Assembly (NCBI RefSeq): GCF_963678635.1 | Contig: NC_087065.1 | Coordinates: 20,225,623-20,289,622 of the forward strand | Length of the DNA: 64,000 nucleotides | Direction: 5' to 3' | Origin: Symsagittifera roscoffensis | Lineage: Eukaryota; Xenacoelomorpha; Acoela; Convolutidae | Part shown: piece by piece, positions 35,408 to 55,397 of the stretch | Numbering within the stretch: the stretch's first letter is position 1 | How the letters are laid out: each line of letters begins with the position of its first letter | Made by a program: the position numbers and the translations under genes | Notes under the pieces: generated by a model | Database searches by the model: none | Seen by the model: only the letters and a program-made list of their open reading frames with translations | Told to the model about the DNA's origin: nothing

Positions 35408-38400
35408 ACAGAGAGGTCGAATCAGTGATGATAGCCACAACACCCTCAAGCAGAGATGTGAAGACTCGCAAGAGGAAGAGAGAAGTAGAGGGATTGGGTA
35501 GTCCTTCAGTGGATGCTGTCTCGGAAGTAAACTTGAGAGAGACAGCGCCCATGGTTTTGGCTCGATGCAAGACGGCGGCATACAAGAGCAGCACGGAGCT
35601 CAGAAGATCACTCGAAGTAGAGAGGGAGATAGAGGCTTCCACCAGTTCGACATCGGAGGAAGACTTTAAGCCCCAGAAGATAAACGTGAAGAGAGGTTTA
35701 ACGAGCGGACAGACATGGGAAGTGGATGTCGGCAAAGAATGGGTTTCGAAGGCACACCAGGCCACGGGGAAGCAAGTGACGAGTGATCCACTGGAGAGGA
35801 ATAAAACGAGGAACACCTCCCGGACATGGTGGGTGGCCCTCGAGACATTGAAGGAAATGGAAGAATGCTTGAAGAAGTTGGACAGTGGAGTGGCTCGCAA
35901 ACGACGCAATTGGGCCACCCAGCAAAAGGCTGAGGTTAACAAGATAGAATTGGCGAATCAGCTGAAGAGGTCCTGGCAGAACTTGTTGAAGGATCATTTC
36001 GAAGAGGCAATGAGGACATCCTCATCAGCACCGCCATTGATGGCGAATCCCTTCGCTAGAACCGCAGGACAATTGATGTTCACCTGGAGTCTGGTGGGAA
36101 TAGAGTTGGAGACATTGACCTCATATGACAGGCTGAAGTTGGGAAGCAAGAAGCTAGATGTGTATCAAGCACTGATGCAACACGTGGCCAGGGATAATTC
36201 AGGCTTGAGCCTGGCTAGGAGGAAGGATGCCACATGTTTCTTGAGATGGATAATGTCAATGATGTCTGACAGCATCATCTTGGCGTGCCACCAAAGAGCA
36301 TGCGGAAGTAAAACCGTGGAAAAAAGAGTCTCAACTATCGTCTTAAACGTGTATCAGAGTACTGGAATAGAAAAGGAAGATGGTTCCAGACTATCCCTAG
36401 AGAACCACAGAAAGCTAGATGAGGTGCGGAGGTTTTTTAACAAGAAGTTCGAAGAAGAACATGATGTTCACCGTAACCTGGCCTCGCCAGAGCAGTACTC
36501 GAGACCCAGCGAGAAGGGGGAATACCAATACGTGTCAGGAGTGATGGGAATAGCCTACAACCCCTTCTTAGACTCAGAAACTGGAGGCGCTCACAGGAAC
36601 CACGAGGTAGCGGAGCTGCTGAAGTTTTGGACCGAAAAAATAATGGAAATAGACGCGGTGGAGAAAGAGAGGCCGAGCCTGGGCCTGATTCTTGAGAAAA
36701 CACCGGAGGTGGTGAGCATACCGCGCTCAAACAAGAGAGTTGAAGTGAACATGGGTGATGGCAATGGCTTGCTGATCACGAACTTGGGAGTGGTATGGAA
36801 GTTACTAAGACCCTCCTGGTGCCCACATCCCCACGCGAGTCTGATCGAGGAGACCACCGAACGGGTGAGGTTAGCTCCAACGGAAGATGAAGATTTGGCA
36901 AAGTTGAGTGTGGTGCACAAACTGATCTTACCTCAGATGAAGGAGTCAGGCGAAAAGACGAGCAATCTCGAGTCAGCAAAGAAGATGGAGCCGGGTAGCT
37001 GTCTGGATTCTACGTGTGGGAGTGGAGAGCACACCTGCGATGGACGATCATGTGTCAGGATACTGTCCTTTCAAAAAGAAGATCTGGTTACTTCGTTTGA
37101 AGACATCACGGAAAGGGAGAAAAGTGAAGTACAAATAGTGGCGGAGTGTTACGCGAGAACTACGGTGAACATAGCGACAGCTCTCGGATTCTTCTCGAGA
37201 ATGTGTAGTCTGCAGTCACTGGAGAGGCTAGAGTCTGAACACCATTTGGTGACGGCGTTGAGCGTGGAATCATGGCCGGGAGTGTTGCAGGTGACTCAAA
37301 AACATATCCGGAGCTGGAAGGTTGGTCTCGAGGCAGAAATGGGGTTTACCATGAGCGAAGCTTATGGCCTGCCATTGAACGCAAAATCCCTGATAGGGTC
37401 AATGATGGCCAATTTGTGCGGAAGCCACTACCCACTGCACATGGCGATGGTGGAAGCATCCAGCCAGAGAATATTGGTGGACAAGGCCTTCTCAGTGCCC
37501 AAGTGTGTGAGGTTGGCTCGGGTATCGCATCACTCGCACAAGTTGTTGAGGAAAATCAGAGGGACAGTACCGAAAGAGTTGAGAGATGACTTGAGTGAAA
37601 TCTGGGGAGAAGAGCTTTTGAAATTGGAAAGTGAGAACACAAGCGATCACGAGAGACAAAACGTGATCGGAAAACCTGTGGGGGGTACTCCAAACATGGG
37701 AGAGAACGACACGATGCATGAGAAAATGATGGAGCTTGAGCCTCTCTTGGAAGCCTCGGGGGAGCGTAACCTCAGGAGCATTGAGATCACCCATGGAGAA
37801 TGCCCATGCCACTGTTTAGCACAGACGGTGTGGTATCCAGACCACAAGAACCTTTGTCTGGTGTGGGATATGGAAGAAATTCGGTCGATCGGATTACCGG
37901 ATCACCGGCAGAAGGTGACGCTCTTAGTAGTAAGTACGATGCTGGCTCTGAGATGGATAGAGGAGAATATAACAAAGTATCGGGAAGCAAAGACGCCAAC
38001 GGCTGAGTCAATATATGTGATCGACTACAGCAGGAGACTCGAGTTGTTTGAGACTGCATGCAAAGTATTCGCCATACCAACGGAAGTCAGACACGTATGG
38101 AGCCGCTTGAGGTACTTTCCATGGTTTCGAGCGACACTGACGTCTTGGTTATACATGACAACGAAAGATCACATGAGAAAGCATCAAAAGGAGTATCGAC
38201 AGTTCCAGGCCGAGATTGGGCCGGAAGCTTTCAAGAGACCCCTGTTAACCCATCGAAATGCGATCACGACAGGATGGAAAAGAGTGGGTAAAATGTCTAG
38301 AGACAATACCAAAGCGAGGGAATCGATACTAGAGGAGGACTTGGCGAAGAACGTGAGCCTGAGCCTGCACAACTCCTTTTGTTTGAATCGGGAATCAAGG

Positions 38401-38586
38401 GTGAAGGCACTACCCAATCAGGCAAAAAGGTTGCAGGAGCAAAGGGAATGGATGCGATCCTATGAACAGCTGAAGGCTTGGGAGGAGATCGTGATTAGCT
38501 CCGATGATGAAGAAGAACTGTTGAGACAGTTTGCCGTATCCAGTACTTTAGGAGACGGCACCTCCAAGGCGAAGAGTGCGAAATGA
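35389..38586 (+). CDS. Element B cargo region 2: protein with NLS-like cluster, Cys-rich segment and C-terminal SUMO-interaction-like motif
   Basis: This coding region of about 1060 residues overlaps the end of cargo region 1 in a different register. Near the start is KTRKRKREVEG, a basic nuclear-localisation-like cluster. Long helical regions follow, then a Cys-rich segment (CLDSTCGSGEHTCDGRSC), a CPCHCLAQTVWYP segment, a Lys/Arg-rich helical part, and near the C-terminus EIVISSDDEEELL. This last motif matches the hydrophobic core plus Ser/acidic tail of SUMO-interacting motifs. The fold is not recognised. The family features suggest a nuclear protein. It is conserved in element A, in antisense fragment C and in the F fragments. 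Confidence 0.6.
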   Translation: MEGLEVDREVESVMIATTPSSRDVKTRKRKREVEGLGSPSVDAVSEVNLRETAPMVLARCKTAAYKSSTELRRSLEVEREIEASTSSTSEEDFKPQKINVKRGLTSGQTWEVDVGKEWVSKAHQATGKQVTSDPLERNKTRNTSRTWWVALETLKEMEECLKKLDSGVARKRRNWATQQKAEVNKIELANQLKRSWQNLLKDHFEEAMRTSSSAPPLMANPFARTAGQLMFTWSLVGIELETLTSYDRLKLGSKKLDVYQALMQHVARDNSGLSLARRKDATCFLRWIMSMMSDSIILACHQRACGSKTVEKRVSTIVLNVYQSTGIEKEDGSRLSLENHRKLDEVRRFFNKKFEEEHDVHRNLASPEQYSRPSEKGEYQYVSGVMGIAYNPFLDSETGGAHRNHEVAELLKFWTEKIMEIDAVEKERPSLGLILEKTPEVVSIPRSNKRVEVNMGDGNGLLITNLGVVWKLLRPSWCPHPHASLIEETTERVRLAPTEDEDLAKLSVVHKLILPQMKESGEKTSNLESAKKMEPGSCLDSTCGSGEHTCDGRSCVRILSFQKEDLVTSFEDITEREKSEVQIVAECYARTTVNIATALGFFSRMCSLQSLERLESEHHLVTALSVESWPGVLQVTQKHIRSWKVGLEAEMGFTMSEAYGLPLNAKSLIGSMMANLCGSHYPLHMAMVEASSQRILVDKAFSVPKCVRLARVSHHSHKLLRKIRGTVPKELRDDLSEIWGEELLKLESENTSDHERQNVIGKPVGGTPNMGENDTMHEKMMELEPLLEASGERNLRSIEITHGECPCHCLAQTVWYPDHKNLCLVWDMEEIRSIGLPDHRQKVTLLVVSTMLALRWIEENITKYREAKTPTAESIYVIDYSRRLELFETACKVFAIPTEVRHVWSRLRYFPWFRATLTSWLYMTTKDHMRKHQKEYRQFQAEIGPEAFKRPLLTHRNAITTGWKRVGKMSRDNTKARESILEEDLAKNVSLSLHNSFCLNRESRVKALPNQAKRLQEQREWMRSYEQLKAWEEIVISSDDEEELLRQFAVSSTLGDGTSKAKSAK

Positions 38587-39014
38587 GCGGATGGCTTGAA
38601 TGGATCTTGAGTCTTGAGAGGGAAAGGGGGCTTGAGTGTGGATCCGGGTGAAACCTGGGTTCACGAGAAAGAAATTTCAACAAAACAGATATTGTTATTA
38701 ATATGCTATATCTATTATATAAATCAAAATGCTGCATGACAATTTCCTAATTGAATGGGACAAAAGAAATTTTATATAATTGGCTTGAAAAGCGAGAATT
38801 CATAGGTGCAGGTGTGTGCAGATTTTGATTGCTGTTTAGCGTTAGTGTGAAAATTTTACATGGCTGTGAATTTTGGGGTGTAGATAAGCTTAAGTCTGCT
38901 GCAAACTTCTGTAAATGACCACTGGCACTGTACCTTGAGCAACACTCGGTTTTCTGGGACTCACTGGTAGACGACAGCACGCGATGAGGACATCGATCTT
39001 GAGTCCGGGGAGTA
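38587..39014 (+). other. 3' untranslated stretch of element B before the LTR
   Basis: This non-coding stretch lies between the last coding region and the LTR. It contains CTTGAG repeats in its first part and an AT-rich middle. Its last ~130 bp (from CTTAAGTCTGCTGCAAACTT) are also present in element A just before its LTR. The polypurine tract is weak: only a short GGGGAG next to the LTR. Confidence 0.7.
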
Positions 39015-39898
39015 TGTGCCAGTCGGTCATATTTGGAAGTTTGACCTTGAGAAAAGCAAGAGCACTCAATTTTGGGGTGAAATTTAATTTTTGAAAAATT
39101 CGAATGGAGCCTGTCATGCACGATTTTCTCGCGATAACTGAAAACCGAAAAAGAGAATGGAGAACGATCGAACAACAATCGCGGGAAAGTTGCTAGATAA
39201 AACAGTGGGAAAATGCTATTCGCAATTTCCATCATAGTGAACAAGAGTAGAGCTGTCCTATCTGAAATAGAAGACAGAGTATTCCCGAGAGAACAATTAT
39301 TCGAATTGGACTAGAGTGAACCTTCGACGGAAAGGTGGACAGCTGGAGTTTCCCAATGGTTCACATAAAACTTCATTCTAGAGTTCAAACTTACCTCTGT
39401 CATTCAAACTGACAAACATTGGACTTATCTAGTTATCTTAGTTAATTCTAGAGTTGCTCACCCATTTAATTACCTCCTGTGCTTGAGAGCATCAACATGT
39501 GAGTCCTTAATTTAAATTTTTAGAGTGTGTTTTATGATCGTTATGTTGAGGTGAGGCGAGTTTTAGGTTGATCCATCTGAAATGGATCAAAGTTCCACTG
39601 TCTAATAAAAAGTAACTTAACGGATTGTTCCGACCCGGTTTTTAACGGCGTTTATGTATTTTGGGTATCTAGAGACCTAAGTATGGGGACGTTTTTATTT
39701 CTAGAGTGGTGGGGGATATTTTGGTAGTAGCCTTTAAGCTGTAACGGGTCGTAGTCTCATGTCACAAGCGAACCGAATTGGCTCTGACTGATTTGAGGTA
39801 GAAAAACACAAGAGATAGTGTCCCTGACTCTTGAGCCAATGGTTATAGGGCCTATTTTTCTTAAGCCTCATGTGTGACTACAGTAGACGAATGTTACA
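39015..39898 (+). repeat. 3' LTR of element B
   Basis: This 884-bp LTR is the near-identical partner of 17002-17882. It contains the conserved inverted repeat at 39568-39590 and, a few bases downstream, AATAAA at 39604-39609, a candidate poly(A) signal. The bases after it (TAAAT) do not match those before the 5' LTR (TGTAA), so no clean target duplication is seen. Confidence 0.92.
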
Positions 39899-40336
39899 TA
39901 AATTAAAAAAATAGATTGGTTATATTTGATTATAGTTGTCAAATCTCTGTCATGAAATGAATTTAGATTCTAGCTTTAATTTCCGTCGGTGTATACTTCC
40001 GGGCATATGTTACGGTACGTGTCAATCTTTGTCGTCCAAAATGGTGGTTTTGGCATTTCTCAAATGTTGTGGGGATATTTGAATAATGGCACATACTAAT
40101 CGTTATCAACCTGTATTAGGCCACATTTCGATGCATTCATCCTTTACTTTGTTGTGATTTATGGATGTACTAAGTTATATATGTTTTTTTTTTGAATTCA
40201 AAGAAAAATTAGACTTAAGGACAATGCAGCTACTTGCTTTTCGATTGCCATAATGTCCTAGTCTGCGATAATGTTTGCTATAAGGTCTCGTTCGGCCATA
40301 AGTTTTCCAGGTGCCGTAGTCTTCTGGAGGTCTTGT

Positions 40337-40374
40337 CATCACATATTCCAGGATTTTGACTGGAATATGTGATG
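40337..40374. repeat. Perfect 15-bp inverted repeat in H (first of three)
   Basis: CATCACATATTCCAG and its exact complement flank the 8-base loop GATTTTGA. It recurs at 41520-41557 and 42703-42740 in the other H copies. It could form a hairpin in RNA or mark a transposon end. Confidence 0.9.
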
Positions 40375-40483
40375 AAGGGACTTCTGACTGTAACGTCTGT
40401 TACTATGGTATTTTTGACCTTCTGATTGCCTCAAAAAAATTTTGGAAGAAACAGACAAAAAAAAAACAAAAAGAAAAATCGAA

Positions 40484-41168
40484 GAGGAGAATATAACAAA
40501 GTATCGGGAAGCAAAGACGCCAACGGCTGAGTCAATATATGTGATCGACTACAGCAGGAGACTCGAGTTGTTTGAGACTGCATGCAAAGTATTCGCCATA
40601 CCAACGGAAGTCAGACACGTATGGAGCCGCTTGAGGTACTTTCCATGGTTTCGAGCGACACTGACGTCTTGGTTATACATGACAACGAAAGATCACATGA
40701 GAAAGCATCAAAAGGAGTATCGACAGTTCCAGGCCGAGATTGGGCCGGAAGCTTTCAAGAGACCCCTGTTAACCCATCGAAATGCGATCACGACAGGATG
40801 GAAAAGAGTGGGTAAAATGTCTAGAGACAATACCAAAGCGAGGGAATCGATACAGAGGAGGACTTGGCGAAGTACGTGAGCCTGAGTCTGCACAACTCCT
40901 TTTGTTTGAATCGGGAATCAAGGGTGAAGGCACTACCCAATCAGGCAAAAAGGTTGCAGGAGCAAAGGGAATGGATGCGATCCTATGAACAGCTGAAGGC
41001 TTGGGAGGAGATCGTGATTAGCTCCGATGATGAAGAAGAACTGTTGAGACAGTTTGCCGTATCCAGTACTTCAGGAGACGGCACCTCCAAGGCGAAGAGT
41101 GCGAAATGAGCGGATGGCTTGAATGGATCTTGAGTCTTGAGAGGGAAAGGGGGCTTGAGTGTGGATCC
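40484..41168 (+). pseudogene. Fragment F, copy 1: 3' piece of the LTR family's last coding region
   Basis: This piece matches 37960-38645 of element B almost exactly. It covers the C-terminal part of cargo region 2, including the SUMO-interaction-like VISSDDEEE, plus some untranslated sequence. Both edges are abrupt: GAGGAGAATATAAC on the left and GTGTGGATCC on the right. It is a fossil fragment and not an independent gene. Confidence 0.9.
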
Positions 41169-41665
41169 TTCCGTGTATACTTCCGGGCATATGTTACGGT
41201 ACGTGTCAATCTTTGTCGTCCAAAATGGTGGTTTTGGCATTTCTCAAATGTTGTGGGGATATTTGAATAATGGCACATACTAATCGTTATCACCCTGTAT
41301 TAGGCCACATTTCGATGCATTCATCCTTTACTTTGTTGTGATTTATGGATGTACTAAGTTATATATGTTTTTTTTTGAATTCAAAGAAAAATTAGACTTA
41401 AGGACAATGCAGCTACTTGCTTTTCGATTGCCATAATGTCCTAGTCTGCGATAATGTTTGCTATAAGGTCTCGTTCGGCCATAAGTTTTCCAGGTGCCGT
41501 AGTCTTCTGGAGGTCTTGTCATCACATATTCCAGGATTTTGACTGGAATATGTGATGAAGGGACTCCTGACTGTAACGTCTGTTACTATGGTATTTTTGA
41601 CCTTCTGATTGCCTCAAAAAAAATTTGGAAGAAACAGACAAAAAAAAACAAAAAGAAAAATCGAG

Positions 41666-42350
41666 GAGGAGAATATAACAAAGTATCGGGAAGCAAAGAC
41701 GCCAACGGCTGAGTCAATATATGTGATCGACTACAGCAGGAGACTCGAGTTGTTTGAGACTGCATGCAAAGTATTCGCCATACCAACGGAAGTCAGACAC
41801 GTATGGAGCCGCTTGAGGTACTTTCCATGGTTTCTAGCGACACTGACGTCTTGGTTATACATGACAACGAAAGATCACATGAGAAAGCATCAAAAGGAGT
41901 GTCGACAGTTCCAGGCCGAGATTGGGCCGGAAGCTTTCAAGAGACCCCTGTTAACCCATCGAAATGCGATCACGACAGGATGGAAAAGAGTGGGTAAAAT
42001 GTCTAGAGACAATACCAAAGCGAGGGAATCGATACAGAGGAGGACTTGGCGAAGTACGTGAGCCTGAGTCTGCACAACTCCTTTTGTTTGAATCGGGAAT
42101 CAAGGGTGAAGGCACTACCCAATCAGGCAAAAAGGTTGCAGGAGCAAAGGGAATGGATGCGATCCTATGAACAGCTGAAGGCTTGGGAGGAGATCGTGAT
42201 TAGCTCCGATGATGAAGAAGAACTGTTGAGACAGTTTGCCGTATCCAGTACTTCAGGAGACGGCACCTCCAAGGCGAAGAGTGCGAAATGAGCGGATGGC
42301 TTGAATGGATCTTGAGTCTTGAGAGGGAAAGGGGGCTTGAGTGTGGATCC
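41666..42350 (+). pseudogene. Fragment F, copy 2
   Basis: This is the second copy of the 685-bp fragment, with the same left and right edges and nearly the same sequence as copy 1. The two F copies share small differences from element B, so they were duplicated together with H after one capture event. Confidence 0.9.
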
Positions 42351-43013
42351 TTCCGTGTATACTTCCGGGCATATGTTACGGTACGTGTCAATCTTTGTCG
42401 TCCAAAATGGTGGTTTTGGCATTTCTCAAATGTTGTGGGGATATTTGAATAATGGCACATACTAATCGTTATCACCCTGTATTAGGCCACATTTCGATGC
42501 ATTCATCCTTTACTTTGTTGTGATTTATGGATGTACTAAGTTATATATGTTTTTTTTTTGAATTCAAAGAAAAATTAGACTTAAGGACAATGCAGCTACT
42601 TGCTTTTCGATTGCCATAATGTCCTAGTCTGCGATAAGGTTTGCTATAAGGTCTCGTTCGGCCATAAGTTTTCCAGGTGCCGTAGTCTTCTGGAGGTCTT
42701 GTCATCACATATTCCAGGATTTTGACTGGAATATGTGATGAAGGGACTCCTGACTGTAACGTCTGTTACTATGGTATTTTTGACCTTCTGATTGCCTCAA
42801 AAAAAATTTGGAAGAAACAGACAAAAAAAAAACAAAAAGAAAAATCAACAAACTGTTGTTTGTCGACATCCGTCTGCTACCTTTGTTAATCAAAACATGT
42901 CAAAATTGAATATGTTAATTGAGGCAAAAATATCTGAAATGAAATCTAGAAGACAGTTATTCATTTTGGAATCACGATAGTGCAATGAAAACAGTTTCAG
43001 AACATTGTGCAAA

Positions 43014-53858
<10,845 letters not shown>

Positions 53859-53939
53859 GCAACCTGGGCAATTAGGCGAAAAGAATGAACAGTCACCCTA
53901 TGATTATCATTATCAACTCATTGCAGTATATTCAAATGT

Positions 53940-54365
53940 CAATGAAGGTAGTGAAGACTTTTTATGGATCGTATTATTTTTTTTTTTTCGTTTTATTTTT
54001 CAGAAAAGTTTTCACGCTCAATTTTTTTTTAACTTTACACGCTAAAGTTTTAAGTCAAATTGAGTTCGAATTCATTTGGTAGAACGAAGGCAAATTACGC
54101 TCGCGAATAATTAAGGTAAAATGGCGAGAAAAGATCCGTTAATGATTTCAAAAATGAATTTTAATAATCAGAATTTCTAGGGGAATAAATAATTCTCGAC
54201 TGACCCAGTTTTGGATAGTTTATACACTGGAAATTTAAAAAGCTTTAAGGTGACAAATTTTTTCTTCGAAGCGCGAAAGTTGAAAGTTTTTTTTAATTTC
54301 CCTTTTCAACATTGACAGTTCATTGACACTTTTCCAACAGTCTGTTGGCTATGTTTTCCACCATA
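53940..54365 (+). repeat. AT-rich dispersed repeat, copy just after the AHCYL-type gene
   Basis: This carries the GTAGTGAAGAC, TGACCCAG, AAAGCTTTAAGG and CAGTCTGTTGGCTATG blocks of the intron 3 repeat. It may form part of the 3' untranslated region of the host gene. Confidence 0.55.
54184..54189 (+). terminator. Candidate poly(A) signal of the AHCYL-type gene
   Basis: AATAAA lies about 325 bases after the stop codon. In AT-rich DNA this hexamer can occur by chance, so the assignment is tentative. Confidence 0.3.
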
Positions 54366-55397
54366 ACGAGTCAGTCATTTTAGAGAAGACGCACTAAACT
54401 TATATATGCTAAAACCATTAAATTTCGAAGCCGTTTGCAAAATGTTCAACTCCCTTTTGATAGAGCAGAACGGCTTATCTTATCGTTAGATATAAACAAT
54501 ATGCTGAGACTTTTTCAAACTGCTAAAAATCAAAGGTTTGTACCATATCATTAACAGAGTGATGATAAAAGCTCACTTTGATTTCGAAATCAATCTCATA
54601 GCATATTGCTTATATCTATCTAAGATCAAAAATGAGATTGTACCATATCATTACCTAACTGAAAATAAAAATAACTTTGATTTTTCGCATGTTTTAAAAT
54701 AATACACATGTTTTCTAAGTTCTTCTCTATGACGACGCCAACCTAACCACAACATGCTTGAGGTCATCTAGTGTAATAAAGTATGACCGCTTACACGGTT
54801 TTTATGTGAAGATGCGGTTTTTCATGTTTGCTTTATAGTTGAATAAACATGCTTTGTAAAGATGCCGAAACCATGCGCAGGTAAGTCTCAAAAGGTTTGC
54901 GAAGAGGTTTGTTTTATGTGTAGCGAGATATTAAGATCCTTGCGGTTCCATGTTGTGGTTTTTTTTGCTTAAAAATGTATGCTGCGTTCAAAAAATGCTA
55001 TATAGATCTATATTTTGCTCTGGCGTTTATGCTAATACAAAATAAGTGAGTTCGCATTTTGAAGGTGTTCTGTGGTTCTGGCCTGTTGATTCCTTATGCC
55101 CATTATACTAATTGATATTTAATGTACTTCGTTACACGGGGTGTTGATGTAGATTTGTAAATTAAACTTTTATTTGTTTCTCTTCTATTGTGAGCTGACA
55201 GAATAATTTAAAAGCTTTTAAGAAAAAAATGAAACTTAAGTTTATAAGCTGATTGACTAAAGCTCTGCAAGTCAACACAAACTAATTAAATGCCCAGACA
55301 AATAATCTCGTGAATATGAACAAAGAGCTGAACGAAGTAGTCAGTTTAGTTGCAACTTAATGATCTCTAAACGATGCTGTCTAAATAATACTTTGAA
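54366..55397. other. Intergenic stretch with one possible 5' exon
   Basis: This is AT-rich sequence without a recognised gene. At 54862-54886 an ATG (MPKPCA) runs into G|GTAAGT, an ideal 5' splice site. It could be the first exon of a gene reading to the right, but no further exon is recognised before the window ends. Confidence 0.3.

Larger units (their letters stand above)
17002..39898 (+). mobile_element. Element B: giant (22.9 kb) Ty3/Gypsy-type LTR element with large post-pol cargo, nearly whole
   Basis: The element runs from TGTGCC at the 5' LTR to TTACA at the 3' LTR. Parts: LTR, 2.7-kb leader, gag with two CCHC knuckles, protease, RT, RNase H, integrase, macro-domain-like segment, two cargo coding regions, 3' untranslated stretch, LTR. 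By eye the LTRs differ by about eight substitutions and one or two small length changes over ~880 bp (about 1%), so the insertion is young. All parts are present, with a handful of breaks (about five). No exact target-site duplication is visible at the two ends. Most Ty3/Gypsy elements are 5-10 kb long; the size here comes from the leader and about 9 kb of cargo. Confidence 0.93.
39990..42846 (+). repeat. H-F-H-F-H tandem array, period about 1.18 kb
   Basis: Three copies of a ~495-bp sequence H (39990-40483, 41169-41665, 42351-42846) alternate with two copies of a 685-bp fragment F. The distance between equivalent points is 1184 and 1182 bp. The copies are almost identical, so the array is young or kept uniform. 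Each H ends in an A-rich run (ACAAAAAAAAAACAAAAAG type). No gene is recognised in H; a short Tyr/Arg-rich open frame on the minus strand has no known relatives. Confidence 0.88.

Noticed and set aside
29705-38586. Envelope gene of a retrovirus-like element
   Set aside because: No signal peptide, furin-type site or C-terminal membrane anchor is visible; the recognisable parts are coiled coil, SGNH-like domains and nuclear-type motifs.
41343-41525. Tyr/Arg-rich 60-residue minus-strand frame in H
   Set aside because: It covers the hairpin and lacks known relatives; the near-identity of the H copies does not by itself argue for coding.
42792-42980. Small open frame (ends LFILESR) before the AHCYL-type gene
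   Set aside because: Its first part is H-repeat DNA and the rest has no recognisable similarity; at most an upstream short frame.
43005-43013. Translation start of the AHCYL-type gene at TTG 43005
   Set aside because: The ATG at 43014 is the first normal start after the in-frame stop at 42978.
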